A stretch of DNA of 64,000 nucleotides from Micromonospora cremea (GCF_900143515.1 NZ_FSQT01000002.1:4465501-4529500); one strand, 5' to 3'. Positions 1 to 11,542 are shown, counted from the first letter of the stretch. Notes: generated from the letters alone by a model not told the origin. A program made the numbers and translations.

Positions 1-3000
1 GGAGCTGATCGCCGAGCACGCCGAGGGCATCATGGCGACCACCGGCTGCCCCTCCGGCGCGGTGCAGACCCGGCTGCGGCTGGGTCAGTTCGACGAGGCG
101 CTCAAGGTCGCCGCCAGCTACCAGGACATCTTCGGCAAGGACAACTACTTCCTGGAGATCATGGATCACGGCCTCTCCATCGAGCGCCGGGTCCGCGACG
201 GGCTCACCGAGATCGCCCGCAAGCTCGACATCCCGCCGGTGGTCACCAACGACTCGCACTACACGCACGAGGCGCAGGCCACCGCGCACGACGTGCTGCT
301 GTGCGTGCAGACCGGCAGCAACATCGACGACCCGAACCGGTTCCGGTTCGAGGGCGGCGGCTACTTCATCAAGAGCGCCGACCAGATGCGCGCGGTCGAC
401 TCCTCCGAGCTGTGGCAGCAGGGCTGCCGCAACACCCTGCTGGTCGCCGAGAAGGTCGACCCGACCGGGATGTTCGAGTTCCACAACCTGATGCCGCGCT
501 TCCCGGTCCCGGAGGGGGAGACCGAGGAGTCCTGGTTCCGCAAGGAGACCTTCGCCGGGCTGGCCCGCCGCTACCCGGGCGGCATTCCGGAGGGGCACGT
601 CGTCCAGGCCGAGTACGAGCTGGGCGTCATCAACCAGATGGGCTTCCCGTCGTACTTCCTCGTGGTCGCCGATTTCATCCAGTGGGCGAAGAACCAGGGC
701 ATCGCGGTGGGCCCGGGCCGTGGGTCGGCCGCCGGCTCGCTCGTCGCGTACGCGCTGGGCATCACCGACCTTGACCCGATCCAGCACGGCCTGATCTTCG
801 AGCGGTTCCTCAACCCCGAGCGGGTCTCGATGCCGGATGTCGACATCGACTTCGACGAGCGCCGGCGCGGTGAGGTGATCAAGTACGTCACCGACAAGTG
901 GGGCGAGGACAAGGTTGCCCAGATCGCCACCTTCGGCACGATCAAGGCGAAGGCCGCGATCAAGGACTCGGCCCGGGTGCTCGGTTTCCCGTACGCGGTC
1001 GGCGACCGGATCACCAAGGCCATGCCGCCGGCCGTGATGGGCAAGGACATCCCGCTCACCGGCATCTTCGACCCGAAGCACTCCCGCTACGCGGAGGCCG
1101 GCGAGATCCGTGGCCTGTACGAGTCCGACCCGGACGTGCGCAAGGTGATCGACACGGCCAAGGGCATCGAGGGGCTGATCCGGCAGACCGGTGTGCACGC
1201 CGCCGGCGTCATCATGTCCGCCGAGCCGATCATCGAACACATCCCGTTGATGCGCCGCGACGCCGACGGGGCGATCATCACGCAGTTCGACTACCCGACC
1301 TGCGAGTCGCTCGGGCTGCTGAAGATGGACTTCCTCGGCCTGCGCAACCTGACGATCATCGACGACGCGGTCAAGAACATCGAGCTCAACCACGACAGGA
1401 AGCTCGACCTGCTGGCCCTGCCGTTGGACGACAAGGCCGCCTACGAGCTGCTGGCCCGCGGCGACACCCTCGGCGTGTTCCAGCTCGACGGCGGGCCGAT
1501 GCGCTCGCTGCTGCGACTGATGAAGCCGGACAACTTCGAGGACATCTCCGCCGTCCTGGCGCTGTACCGGCCCGGCCCGATGGGCGTCGACTCGCACACC
1601 AACTACGCGCTGCGCAAGAACGGCCTCCAGGAGATCACGCCGATCCACCCGGAGCTGGAGGAGCCGCTACGGGAGATCCTGGCGCCCACCCACGGCCTGA
1701 TCGTCTACCAGGAGCAGGTGCAGCGCGCGGCGCAGATCCTCGCCGGCTACACCCTCGGTCAGGCAGACCTGCTGCGCCGGGCGATGGGCAAGAAGAAGAA
1801 GGAGATCCTCGACAAGGAGTTCATCCCGTTCCGGGACGGCTGCCGCGAGCGCGGCTACTCCGACGAGGCGATCCAGGCGGTGTGGGACGTCCTGGTGCCG
1901 TTCGCCGGGTACGCCTTCAACAAGGCGCACTCCGCCGCGTACGGCCTGGTCTCCTACTGGACCGCGTACCTCAAGGCGCACTACCCGGCCGAGTACATGG
2001 CGGGGCTGCTGACCAGCGTCGGCGACGACAAGGACAAGATGGCCCTCTATCTGTCCGAGTGTCGCCGGATGCGCATCCAGGTGCTGCCGCCGGACGTGAA
2101 CACCTCGGCCGGGCCCTTCACCCCGGTCGGCACGGACATCCGCTTCGGCCTGGCCGCGGTGCGTAACGTCGGCGCGAACGTGGTCGCCTCGATCATGCGC
2201 TGCCGGGCGGAGAAGGGCGACTACACCGACTTCTACGACTTCCTGTCCAAGGTGGACGCGGTGGTCTGCAACAAGAAGACGATCGAATCGCTGATCAAGG
2301 CCGGTGCCTTCGACTCGCTCGGGCACCCGCGCAAGGGCCTGCTCGCGGTGCACGCCGACGCCATCGACGCGTACGCCGACGTCAAGCGCAAGGAGGCGGT
2401 CGGCCAGTACGACCTCTTCGGCGCGGGCTTCGGTGACGCCGACACCGGCAGCACGACGGTGATGCCGGTCATCGGCGACAGTGAGTGGGAGAAGCGGGAC
2501 AAGCTGGCCTTCGAGCGCGAGATGCTCGGCCTGTACGTCTCCGACCACCCGCTGTTCGGCCTGGAGCACATCCTCGGCGCGGCGGCCGACACCACCATCG
2601 CCGCGCTGGCCGAGGAGGGCGCGGTCCCCGACGGCGCGGTGGTCACCCTCGCCGGCATCCTCTCCGGGGTGCAGCGCCGGGTCACCAAGCAGGGCCGGGC
2701 CTGGGCCTCGGCGACCCTGGAGGACCTGGCCGGCGGGGTGGAGACGCTGTTCTTCCCCAACACCTACGAGGTGATCGGGCAGTACATCGCCGAGGACGCC
2801 ATCGTGGTGGTCAAGGGGCGGGTGGACCGCCGCGACGACACCCCACGCATCATGGCGATGGACATGTCCATGCCGGACGTCAGCACCAGCGCCACCAACA
2901 AGCCGGTCACCCTCACCATCCCCGTGCACCGGTGCACGCCGCCGCTGGTGGAGCGGCTCAAGGAGACCCTGGTGCTGCACCCCGGCGACACCGAGGTGCA

Positions 3001-3121
3001 CGTCAAGCTGCTCAACGGCGGCCGGACCACCACCCTGCGGCTGGGTCCGTTCCGGGTGGCGGCCACGACCGCGCTGATGGGTGACCTGAAGAGCGTCCTC
3101 GGCCCGGCCAACGTGAGCTGA
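1..3121 (+). CDS. dnaE: DNA polymerase III alpha subunit, 5'-truncated by window edge
   Basis: Catalytic subunit of the replicative DNA polymerase in the cytoplasm. The reading frame is open from base 2, so the gene starts upstream of the window and only the C-terminal part (about 1040 residues of a family length near 1180) is seen. The end of the PHP domain is present (NDSHYTHEA), followed by the C-family polymerase core with the [10 protein letters not shown] motif near nt 712-741 and the catalytic aspartate motif PDVDIDFDE near nt 832-858. A helix-hairpin-helix segment ([10 protein letters not shown], near nt 2155) and an OB-fold ([16 protein letters not shown], near nt 2640) follow in the usual order. 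It ends at TGA 3119-3121, 24 bp from the convergent ABC-F gene. Identification is certain; the internal ATG at 32 is not the start. Confidence 0.97.
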   Translation, partial: ELIAEHAEGIMATTGCPSGAVQTRLRLGQFDEALKVAASYQDIFGKDNYFLEIMDHGLSIERRVRDGLTEIARKLDIPPVVTNDSHYTHEAQATAHDVLLCVQTGSNIDDPNRFRFEGGGYFIKSADQMRAVDSSELWQQGCRNTLLVAEKVDPTGMFEFHNLMPRFPVPEGETEESWFRKETFAGLARRYPGGIPEGHVVQAEYELGVINQMGFPSYFLVVADFIQWAKNQGIAVGPGRGSAAGSLVAYALGITDLDPIQHGLIFERFLNPERVSMPDVDIDFDERRRGEVIKYVTDKWGEDKVAQIATFGTIKAKAAIKDSARVLGFPYAVGDRITKAMPPAVMGKDIPLTGIFDPKHSRYAEAGEIRGLYESDPDVRKVIDTAKGIEGLIRQTGVHAAGVIMSAEPIIEHIPLMRRDADGAIITQFDYPTCESLGLLKMDFLGLRNLTIIDDAVKNIELNHDRKLDLLALPLDDKAAYELLARGDTLGVFQLDGGPMRSLLRLMKPDNFEDISAVLALYRPGPMGVDSHTNYALRKNGLQEITPIHPELEEPLREILAPTHGLIVYQEQVQRAAQILAGYTLGQADLLRRAMGKKKKEILDKEFIPFRDGCRERGYSDEAIQAVWDVLVPFAGYAFNKAHSAAYGLVSYWTAYLKAHYPAEYMAGLLTSVGDDKDKMALYLSECRRMRIQVLPPDVNTSAGPFTPVGTDIRFGLAAVRNVGANVVASIMRCRAEKGDYTDFYDFLSKVDAVVCNKKTIESLIKAGAFDSLGHPRKGLLAVHADAIDAYADVKRKEAVGQYDLFGAGFGDADTGSTTVMPVIGDSEWEKRDKLAFEREMLGLYVSDHPLFGLEHILGAAADTTIAALAEEGAVPDGAVVTLAGILSGVQRRVTKQGRAWASATLEDLAGGVETLFFPNTYEVIGQYIAEDAIVVVKGRVDRRDDTPRIMAMDMSMPDVSTSATNKPVTLTIPVHRCTPPLVERLKETLVLHPGDTEVHVKLLNGGRTTTLRLGPFRVAATTALMGDLKSVLGPANVS

Positions 3122-3145
3122 CCGGGCCGCGGGACGCCGCCGGGC

Positions 3146-4783
<1,638 letters not shown>

Positions 4784-4986
4784 GCGAGTGACCTCAAGGG
4801 TGGGGTGGGCGCGCCGGAGCCGCCCGACGAAACGGGGACCGGTGGAACGACGACATGGCCACGGCGGCCGCGCAGACGCGCGCCGAACGGTGGCCTGAGA
4901 CATCCGGTATCACCCGGAGATGTCGTCGTCACCCGCCATGTCTGGTCTCCCTCGTCAACCGCTGACACCCAACTCCGCAAAGTCTA
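4784..4986 (-). promoter_or_regulatory. Leader region of the ABC-F gene with hairpin (possible attenuator)
   Basis: On the minus strand a TAGACT -10-like hexamer occupies 4986-4981, which would give a leader of about 190 nt. The leader holds a 9-codon ORF (4939-4910) with its own ribosome site and, 15 nt after its stop, an inverted repeat GGCCAC/GTGGCC (4857-4862 with 4890-4895) whose interior contains a second stem CGCGC/GCGCG. There is no U-run, so if it is an attenuator it would act on translation or by Rho, or the hairpin could simply sequester. The arrangement is like ribosome-mediated attenuation leaders known for several ABC-F resistance genes; the function here is inference. Confidence 0.4.
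4910..4939 (-). CDS. Candidate leader peptide upstream of ABC-F gene
   Basis: Nine-residue ORF MAGDDDISG with ATG at 4939 and TGA at 4912-4910. A GAGGGAG ribosome site lies about 7 nt upstream of the ATG, which is better than most random ATGs in this GC-rich DNA. It sits between a possible -10 hexamer and a hairpin that precedes the ABC-F start. Six nucleotides after its stop there is another ATG (4903) in frame with the ABC-F protein, so coupled re-initiation could produce an N-terminally extended form. It may be chance; the size is small. Confidence 0.35.
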   Translation of the reverse strand: MAGDDDISG

Positions 4987-5067
4987 ACAACGGATCTTCC
5001 GCCCGCCACCGGGTTCCCCGAGTGGTTGGTCGGCCGCGAAAGACAGACATGCCCCGCGGCGGTGCGC

Positions 5068-5763
5068 TCAGCGAGGCCGGTACTCGACCTCGGGGCGGCC
5101 GGGGGTGCCGTAGCGGGGTCGGCGCGCGGCCCGGTCGACGGTCACCAGGTACTCCAGGTAGCGGCGGGCGGTCACCCGCGAGATGCCGGTACGCGCGCTC
5201 ACCTCGGTCGCGGAGAGCCCCACCTCCGCGCGGCTCCCGTCCGTGAGGGCGGCGCGTACCCGGTTTAGGGTCTCGGCGTCGAGGCCCTTGGGCAGGCTAT
5301 GCCCGGCCGTGCCGCGCAGGGTGGCGAACATCCGGTCCACCTCGTGCTGGGCGGCCACCTCACCATCGGCGAGCGCCTGCGCGCGGTAGTCGGCGTAACG
5401 TTCCAGCTTGTCGCGGAACGCGGCGAAGGTGAACGGCTTGAGCAGGTAGTGGGTCACCCCGAGGGACACCGCGGTGCGCACCACCGCCAGGTCCCGCGCC
5501 GAGGTCACCGCCAGCACGTCGACGCTGCTGCCGGCCGCGCGCAGCGCCCGGCAGACGTCCAGGCCGTGCAGGTCGGGCAGCCGGAAGTCGAGCAGCACCA
5601 GGTCGACGTCGCCGCCGTCGTTGGCGCGCAGCGCCGCCATCGCCGCCCGCGCCGTGTGCGCCACCCCGACCACCACAAAACCGGGAACCCGCTCGGTGTA
5701 CGCCGCGTGCGCCTCCGCCAGCAGCGGCTCGTCCTCGACGACCAGCACCCGGATGTCGGTCAT
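5068..5763 (-). CDS. CitB/DcuR-type response regulator
   Basis: Two-component response regulator, 231 residues, partner of the kinase immediately upstream. The N-terminal receiver domain has the acidic pocket (E10, D11), phospho-acceptor D59 in LVLLDFRLPD, the conserved Thr/Ser in LAVTSA and Lys in LLKPF. The C-terminal part (about 165-231) has a helix-turn-helix (LSATEVSARTGISRVTARRYLEYL) of the kind seen in CitB/DctR regulators of di- and tricarboxylate uptake. Its ATG (5763-5761) overlaps the kinase TGA by 4 nt (ATGA), indicating translational coupling. Likely target is the divergent dicarboxylate symporter gene at 7442. Confidence 0.92.
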   Translation of the reverse strand: MTDIRVLVVEDEPLLAEAHAAYTERVPGFVVVGVAHTARAAMAALRANDGGDVDLVLLDFRLPDLHGLDVCRALRAAGSSVDVLAVTSARDLAVVRTAVSLGVTHYLLKPFTFAAFRDKLERYADYRAQALADGEVAAQHEVDRMFATLRGTAGHSLPKGLDAETLNRVRAALTDGSRAEVGLSATEVSARTGISRVTARRYLEYLVTVDRAARRPRYGTPGRPEVEYRPR

Positions 5764-7352
5764 CGGCGCACTCCGATTGGCAGCCGGACGGTGAACAGGC
5801 TGCCGCCGTCGTCCGAGCGGCCCACCTCGGACCGGCCACCGTGCCGGTGGATCACCTGCCCGATCAGGGCCAGACCGAGCCCACGGCCGGTGCTCTTGGT
5901 GGACCAGCCGCGCCGGAACGCGTCCGCCACCCGGTCCGGGGCCAGCCCGGGGCCGCTGTCGGCGACCCGCACCACCAACTCGTCGTCGACCGCGCCGACG
6001 AAGACCCGCACCCGGCGGGGCGCCGGCGTACCGGCCACCGCTTCGAGGGCGTTGTCGACCAGGTTGCCGACCACGGTGAGCAGGTCGTTGGTCGGCAGCG
6101 GGCTGTCGTCGAGCCGGCAGTCCGGCTCGATCACCAGGTCCACCCCGCGCTCGCTGGCCTGCGCCGACTTGCCCAGCAGCAACGCGGCCAGCGCCGGCTC
6201 GGTCACCGCGCCGACCACCCGGTCGGTCAGCTGCTGAGCCAGCGCCAGGTCCCGGGTGCCGAGCCGGACCGCCTCGTCGGCGCGGCCCAGCTCCACCAGG
6301 GTCAGCACGGTGTGCAGCCGGTTGGCCGACTCGTGGGTCTGCGCCTGCAACGCCTCGGTCAGCGCGCGTACCGAGTCCAGCTCGCTGGCCAGGGTGCGCA
6401 GCTCGGTCTGGTCGCGCAGGGTCAGCACCGTGCCGAGCTCGGCGCCCTCGAATCGGGTGATCCGCTGGTTGGCCACCAGCACCCGGTCACCGGCCAGGAC
6501 CGGCTCGTCGAGGGCGTCCCGCCCGGAGCCGAGCAGCTCGGCCACCGCCGGCGGCAGGTCGATCCCGGCCACCGGCTGGTCGATCACCGGCGCGTCCGCG
6601 TCGAGCCCCAGCAGCCGGCGGCCCTCGTCGTTGATCAGTGCCACCCGGCGGTCGGTGGTCAGCACGACGAGGCCCTCACGCACCGAGTGCAGGACCGCGT
6701 CGTAGTACTCGTACATCCGAGTCATCTGGGCCGGCCCGAGGCCGTGCGTCTGCCGGCGCAGCCGGCGACTGAGCAGCCAGGAGCCGGTCGCGGCGAGGGC
6801 GAGCGCCGGCGCGGCGACGCCCAACAGCACCGGCAGCTGGCCGAGCAGCTTACGGTTGATCGCCGAGGTGGTGATGCCCACCGAGACCAGGCCGACGATC
6901 CGACGCTGGTCGTCGTACACCGGCACCACCGCGCGCACCGACTCGCCGAGCGTGCCGACGTTGGTGATGGTGAACGGTTGGCCGGCAAGCGCCGGCTCGA
7001 TCTCCCCGACGAACGGCTGGCCGATCAGCTCCCGGGTCGGGTGCGAGAAGCGGGTGCGGTCCGGGGCCATCACCACCACGAAGTCGGTGCCCGTCGCCTG
7101 CCGGGTCGACTCGGCGTACGGCTGGAGGGTGCTGGCCGGGTCGCCGGTCGCGAGGGCCGCGCGGACGTCGGGGGAGCGAGCGACGGTCTGCGCCACCGCG
7201 AGCACCTCCTCCTGTGCCGCCTGCCGGGCGTCGCTGCGGGCCAGCCAGGCGGCGCCCGCCGCGCCGGCCAGCACGAGCAGCGTCACCACCACCGCCTGGA
7301 GGGCGAACAGCTGCCCCGCGATGCTCCACTGACGCCCGGCCACCTCCACCAC
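5760..7352 (-). CDS. CitA/DcuS-type sensor histidine kinase
   Basis: Membrane sensor kinase of about 530 residues. A first membrane helix (about 16-38) and a second (about 172-196) enclose an extracytoplasmic CitA/DcuS-like sensor domain of about 130 residues that in relatives binds citrate or C4-dicarboxylates. A cytoplasmic PAS domain (SVREGLVVLTTDRRVALIND) follows, then a dimerisation helix with the phospho-accepting His in QTHESANRLH, and an HATPase domain with the N box (NLVDNALEA), G1 box (DSGPGLAP) and G2 box (GRGLGLAL). The start is uncertain: GTG at 7352 has a ribosome site that is too close, and in-frame GTGs at 7349 and 7343 are better spaced from GGAGGAG. It forms an operon with the response regulator. 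Confidence 0.92.
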   Translation of the reverse strand: MVEVAGRQWSIAGQLFALQAVVVTLLVLAGAAGAAWLARSDARQAAQEEVLAVAQTVARSPDVRAALATGDPASTLQPYAESTRQATGTDFVVVMAPDRTRFSHPTRELIGQPFVGEIEPALAGQPFTITNVGTLGESVRAVVPVYDDQRRIVGLVSVGITTSAINRKLLGQLPVLLGVAAPALALAATGSWLLSRRLRRQTHGLGPAQMTRMYEYYDAVLHSVREGLVVLTTDRRVALINDEGRRLLGLDADAPVIDQPVAGIDLPPAVAELLGSGRDALDEPVLAGDRVLVANQRITRFEGAELGTVLTLRDQTELRTLASELDSVRALTEALQAQTHESANRLHTVLTLVELGRADEAVRLGTRDLALAQQLTDRVVGAVTEPALAALLLGKSAQASERGVDLVIEPDCRLDDSPLPTNDLLTVVGNLVDNALEAVAGTPAPRRVRVFVGAVDDELVVRVADSGPGLAPDRVADAFRRGWSTKSTGRGLGLALIGQVIHRHGGRSEVGRSDDGGSLFTVRLPIGVRR

Positions 7353-7441
7353 CTCCTCCGTGCCGCTGTCGTTGGTGCTTACGCGGTGAACAGAATGACC
7401 GCAAGGCTGTCAACGGGTGAGACGCGCTTCACATTGTCGGG

Positions 7442-8830
7442 ATGGAATCCACCACATCCACCACCACACCGGCGCCGCCGACCCGTCGGGACCGTACCCG
7501 TTACCTCTACCTGGCCGTCATCGTGGCCGTGCTGGCCGGCATCGTGGTCGGCCTGGTCGCCCCCGATTTCGGCAAGGAACTGAAGCCGATCGGCACGGGC
7601 TTCGTCAACCTGATCAAGATGATGATCAGCCCGGTCATCTTCTGCACCATCGTGCTGGGCGTCGGCTCCGTCCGGCAGGCCGCGAAGGTCGGCAAGGTCG
7701 GCGGGCTCGCCCTCGGCTACTTCCTGACCATGTCGACCGTCGCGCTCGCCATCGGCCTGGTGGTCGGCAACCTCATCCAACCCGGCTCCGGCCTGAACCT
7801 GGGTCAGGACCTGGCCGGCGCGGGCAAGGCCGCCGCGGGTGACGAAGCCGGCGGAACGGCGGACTTCCTGCTCGGGATCATCCCGACCTCGCTGCTCTCC
7901 GCCCTCACCGAGGGGGAGGTGCTCCAGACGCTGCTGGTCGCGCTGCTGGTCGGCTTCGCCGTGCAGGCCATGGGCCGCCGCGGTGAGCCGGTGCTGAGCG
8001 CCATCGCCGTCATCCAGCGGGTGGTCTTCAAGGTGCTCGCCATGATCATGTGGTTGGCGCCGATCGGCGCGTTCGGCGCCATGGCCGCCGTGGTCGGCGC
8101 GACCGGCGTGGACGCGCTCAAGAGCCTCGCGCAGATCATGGTCGGCTTCTACGCGACCTGCCTGATCTTCGTGCTGGTGATCCTCGGCGCCCTGCTCTGG
8201 TTCATCGCCCGGATCTCGATCTTCTCGCTGCTGCGGTACCTCGGCCGGGAGTTCCTGCTGATCCTGTCGACCTCGTCGTCGGAGTCGGCGCTGCCGCGCC
8301 TCATCGCCAAGATGGAGCACTTCGGGGTGAGCAAGCCGGTCGTGGGCATCACGGTGCCGACCGGGTACTCGTTCAACCTGGACGGCACGGCGATCTACCT
8401 GACGATGGCGTCGCTGTTCATCGCCGATGCGCTGGGCAAGCCGCTGTCGATCGGCGAGCAGGTGTCGCTGCTGCTCTTCATGATCATTGCTTCCAAGGGT
8501 GCCGCTGGGGTTACCGGCGCTGGGCTGGCCACGCTGGCTGGTGGGCTTCAGTCGCACCGGCCGGATCTCGTTGACGGGGTTGGGCTGATCGTGGGCATCG
8601 ACCGGTTCATGTCGGAGGCTCGGGCGTTGACGAACTTCGCCGGTAACGCGGTGGCGACGGTGCTGGTGGGGACGTGGACCGGGGAGTTCGACCGGGATCG
8701 GGCGGTCGGAGTGCTGCGCGGCGACGACCCGTTCGACGAGGCCACCATGCTCGACGAGCACGACGACGAGGACGGGTCGGCGGCGCGGCGGTCCGACGAG
8801 ACGGCCACGCCGGCCGGGGTGCCCGCCTGA
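7442..8830 (+). CDS. dctA: Dicarboxylate/amino acid:cation symporter (DAACS family)
   Basis: Inner-membrane secondary transporter of 462 residues, in the size range of DctA/GltP proteins. Several hydrophobic helices are evident, and the C-terminal signature region is present: the serine-rich hairpin STSSSESALPRL, then GVSKPVVGITVPTGYSFNLDGTAIY, followed by the helical-hairpin-2 region SKGAAGVTGAGLATLAG. It lies divergent to a CitA/DcuS-type kinase operon with only 89 bp between them, which points to regulated uptake of C4-dicarboxylates such as malate, fumarate or succinate. No strong ribosome site is seen before the ATG; a CATTGT hexamer 4 nt before it may mark a near-leaderless transcript. 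The last 45 residues are acidic and disordered. Confidence 0.93.
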   Translation: MESTTSTTTPAPPTRRDRTRYLYLAVIVAVLAGIVVGLVAPDFGKELKPIGTGFVNLIKMMISPVIFCTIVLGVGSVRQAAKVGKVGGLALGYFLTMSTVALAIGLVVGNLIQPGSGLNLGQDLAGAGKAAAGDEAGGTADFLLGIIPTSLLSALTEGEVLQTLLVALLVGFAVQAMGRRGEPVLSAIAVIQRVVFKVLAMIMWLAPIGAFGAMAAVVGATGVDALKSLAQIMVGFYATCLIFVLVILGALLWFIARISIFSLLRYLGREFLLILSTSSSESALPRLIAKMEHFGVSKPVVGITVPTGYSFNLDGTAIYLTMASLFIADALGKPLSIGEQVSLLLFMIIASKGAAGVTGAGLATLAGGLQSHRPDLVDGVGLIVGIDRFMSEARALTNFAGNAVATVLVGTWTGEFDRDRAVGVLRGDDPFDEATMLDEHDDEDGSAARRSDETATPAGVPA

Positions 8831-8848
8831 CCCCGTTCAAGAGACGCC

Positions 8849-8893
8849 CCCGGGGTCCCGCCGGCTCACGGCAGCGGGACCCCGGGTTCATAC
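8849..8893 (+). terminator. Hairpin terminator after dctA
   Basis: Perfect 13-bp stem CCCGGGGTCCCGC / GCGGGACCCCGGG (8849-8861 with 8874-8886), 12-nt loop, followed by TTCATACCCATTT. It begins 18 bp after the symporter stop codon. Confidence 0.75.
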
Positions 8894-8996
8894 CCATTTG
8901 GGCCACCGGGGCAGCCGCCCCCGGGCTACCCCAGATGAGGTTGCGGATCCAGTGAGCGGTTGATCGAGGCTGGCACGGTGAGTCGATACTGAGCCG

Positions 8997-9248
8997 ATGA
9001 GGGACGAGCAGCCGACGGAGCTGACCCGGTGGACCATCCACGGTGAGCGGATCGTCGACGACACCCGCCGAGCGCGGCTGAGCATCGCCGAGGTGGAGTT
9101 GCCAGACGGGGTGCGGTTCGAGCAGTACGTGATCCGAGCGCCCCGCTCGGCCATCGTCGCGGTCCTCGACGATCGCGAGCGCCTGCTGCTGATGCGGCGG
9201 CACCGGTTCGTGTTCGACCGGTGGGTGTGGGAGCTGCCGCGGACCTGA
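8997..9248 (+). pseudogene. NUDIX hydrolase, truncated after the first third
   Basis: The 83-residue reading frame looks like the N-terminal strand region of an ADP-ribose-pyrophosphatase-like NUDIX protein: RARLSIAEVELPDGVRFEQYVIRAPRSAIVAVLDDRERLLLMRRHRFVFDRWVWELP is how such proteins lead into the Nudix box. Here the frame stops two codons after WELP (at TGA 9246-9248), exactly where GG...E...REL..E.G should begin, so the catalytic box is absent. A GATACT hexamer 6 nt before the ATG suggests the original gene was leaderless. DNA directly downstream is lower in G+C and belongs to an unrelated gene on the other strand, consistent with a deletion or insertion breakpoint. Confidence 0.75.
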
Positions 9249-9287
9249 GCCTTTACACGATCACGACTGAGGTTGGCTGCGACGTCG

Positions 9288-9998
9288 CTACTTATCTACG
9301 TCGGGCCCGGGCCATGGCATTACTTTGATTCCACGACGGACCAGCCAAAAGGTTGCTGGCCATGCGGCGATGAAGCCACTGGCCAGCCCGATCTGGATGA
9401 CGAACCAGAAGGCCGGGGTGGTCGGGTTCAATGGGGGCTCCGGGGCAATGACATGGTGTGAGAACGCCAACCAGACAAACAGAGCTATCTCGAAGGCGGT
9501 CACGGCGAGCAGGTCAGCCTTGGCGACGGTAACTAATGCATCCCACATCCTTAGCCGGCCCCTGCGAACCGAGGTGAAGTATCGGAACGTCACCCCTACG
9601 ACGACCGCCCCTAGATAATCGCTGATGTAAGAGGCCCACAGCATGTCGCCCGCTAAGCTGATGCCACTTGCAAAAACGACCAGCTCACCGAGGACGACGC
9701 CGAGAGCGCAGTGGGCGCCGCACTGACAAACCCCGGTTAGGATGACTATTTGGCGTGGCCTTTTTGGCGGCCTGCCGTTTCGCTGCTGCCACCTGCGGGA
9801 ATGGGGCCTGACCCAACGCCGGTACGCCACGATGGCGGCTGGGCCGAGGTAAAGCCCGGTTACGGGCCAGACAAACTCCTCGCTCTTGATCGGCTGGCGG
9901 TACCCGCGAACGCGGGTGTCTACGACGATTAAGGCTGAGCTAACAACCCCCGCACCGAGTGAAATCCACGAGAGCAACACCAGCAACATTTGTTGCAT
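9288..9998 (-). CDS. DUF4396 domain membrane protein
   Basis: Integral membrane protein of 236 residues with roughly five to six hydrophobic segments. The motif TGVCQCGAHCALGVVLGE (about residue 108-125), with paired cysteines and a His, is the hallmark I associate with DUF4396 proteins; the function of the family is not established to my knowledge. The start is the ATG at 9998, preceded by an excellent AAGGAG ribosome site 7 nt upstream; an in-frame ATG at 10058 lacks one. Sixty-base rows within the gene are only about 58-60% G+C against more than 70% around it, and codon use is less biased, so recent acquisition is likely. It ends 39 bp from the truncated NUDIX gene. Confidence 0.75.
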   Translation of the reverse strand: MQQMLLVLLSWISLGAGVVSSALIVVDTRVRGYRQPIKSEEFVWPVTGLYLGPAAIVAYRRWVRPHSRRWQQRNGRPPKRPRQIVILTGVCQCGAHCALGVVLGELVVFASGISLAGDMLWASYISDYLGAVVVGVTFRYFTSVRRGRLRMWDALVTVAKADLLAVTAFEIALFVWLAFSHHVIAPEPPLNPTTPAFWFVIQIGLASGFIAAWPATFWLVRRGIKVMPWPGPDVDK

Positions 9999-10756
9999 AG
10001 CTATCTCCTTCCCGCCCACGAGGTGGTGACGCAACGCCAGCGCGGACGAGTGAGGCAAGCCTGGGATAACGTAGCCACGTGGACGCGCTCAAGTTTTTCA
10101 GCTTTTACTCGTACCGTTGACGAAACGCACCGACCTCAGTTCATCGGCAGGCACTCGACCCTGATCCACTCGCCGCGACCGTCGGGGGCGTGGCTCGCGG
10201 CGCATATCGCTGCACTCGCGCCCAGCGCGAAGCGGGCGATTCGCCGTGGGCGGCAAGACAATCCGCAGGCCCAGGTACGAGCCGGTGAGGTCGTCGACCA
10301 ATGGGAACCTGCCGAAAATCGCACTCTGCCAGGTCGGAACGACTCATCATGCGACGAGTCGCGGGCTTGACGCGACCCACAGCGATCATCTCAACCGTCA
10401 ACCGAGGCCGCCGTGGGCGGGTTCAACCGGTCAGCGCAATGGGCTCGACGACTCGATGAGAATGCATCGATTCGATCGAGGAAGTTGTTGATGACCGCCC
10501 ATCTGGTTTCTGTACGTCTTCAAGGCGGCCTGAGACGGGCCGCACGCGCCGCCGCCTGGACGCCCGTCCGTCGCTCCGCTGGCGCTCCGACTCCGGCCAC
10601 GCAGAATGCCCGGCGGCTGGCGTGGAAAGCGGAAGCCCAAGGGGCCGCCGCAGAACGACAGGGCAGTGACCAGTAGGGGCGATGGGCCGGCAGCCGGCCG
10701 GCCGCGCGGCCAGCACCGCGCGGCGTAGGAGAGGGCACGCCGGCCGCGTGGGCGAG
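9999..10756. other. 758-bp stretch without a convincing gene
   Basis: Short overlapping frames exist on both strands (for example 9990-10370 plus, 10413-10676 plus) but none shows a ribosome site, third-position G/C bias or a recognisable domain. The first half shares the lower G+C of the DUF4396 gene. It looks like degraded DNA at the edge of an acquired segment. Confidence 0.6.
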
Positions 10757-11350
10757 CTACGGGGCGGTGGTCCCGCCGCAGGCAAGACCGATGCCGAGGT
10801 TGACCCGGTCCTGCCGCCCGCTCGACCGAACCATCAGCGGCACGCAGGTCGCTCGAGCTACCCAGGTTCCACCGACGAAGGCCAGCCATTGGCGTTGTCC
10901 CACGTTAGGCGCGCAGGCCCGCACCCGTACGCTCGCCGCTGGGGCGGCTGGCGCACCCCAGCCGATACGGGCGTCGTCTTCCCAGCCGGGTGCCACCCGA
11001 AGGTCAACGATCGTGCCGGCGCGTACGACCAGGCCCCACTTGGCGAACAGCCGGGCCGCTGGATCGGCCTCCCCTGATTCCTCCGCCGGCAGCACCGCGC
11101 GGTCCGGTACCGCCACGTCCTCTCCCACGAGCCGATAACCCGCCGGCGGTTCTGGCATCGAAGCGACCGAGGTGGTGCACGGTGCCTCTCCCGTGCTCCC
11201 GCTTGTCGAGGGAGCTGCGTCGTCAGCTCCATGAGGCGCCGTTGAGGTCGGTGCCGGCGGGCTGGAGGTGCCCGGAGAAGTACAGGCCGACCCCATCATC
11301 GCCAGGCCCACGCCCAGCGGCGCCCACACCCTGCTGTTGGCCTTCCGCAT
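10757..11350 (-). CDS. Secreted lipoprotein of unknown function
   Basis: 197-residue exported protein. The N-terminus has basic residues (MRKANSR), a hydrophobic stretch and a lipobox-like GSAC (Cys about residue 23), followed by a Thr/Ser/Pro/Ala linker (about 24-50) typical of actinobacterial lipoproteins. The remaining 145 residues contain several spaced cysteines and strand-like repeats but no family I recognise. Start ATG at 11350 has GAGGGGG 6 nt upstream; the frame is open far upstream but that part is antisense shadow. It is transcribed divergently from the FUSC transporter. Confidence 0.7.
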   Translation of the reverse strand: MRKANSRVWAPLGVGLAMMGSACTSPGTSSPPAPTSTAPHGADDAAPSTSGSTGEAPCTTSVASMPEPPAGYRLVGEDVAVPDRAVLPAEESGEADPAARLFAKWGLVVRAGTIVDLRVAPGWEDDARIGWGAPAAPAASVRVRACAPNVGQRQWLAFVGGTWVARATCVPLMVRSSGRQDRVNLGIGLACGGTTAP

Positions 11351-11542
11351 CTGCAACCCCCTCGGCGGCGCGATCCACAGCAGTTGCCAGTGCCGAGCGC
11401 CGCCGGCCGGCATGCGAAGAGTGTGCCCGTTCTCCCTGGACCCGGGTGTCCTGCGAATCGTCGCGAAACCCGCCACCACCGAGAGCCTCGGTGAAGAATG
11501 GTGGGCCGGGGAGGGTGCTGCAACGAACCCGGGGGAGCAGGC

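Noticed and set aside
9990..10370. 126-codon plus-strand frame in the low-GC segment
   Set aside because: Overlaps the DUF4396 start and its strong ribosome site on the other strand, lacks codon bias and has no recognisable domain.
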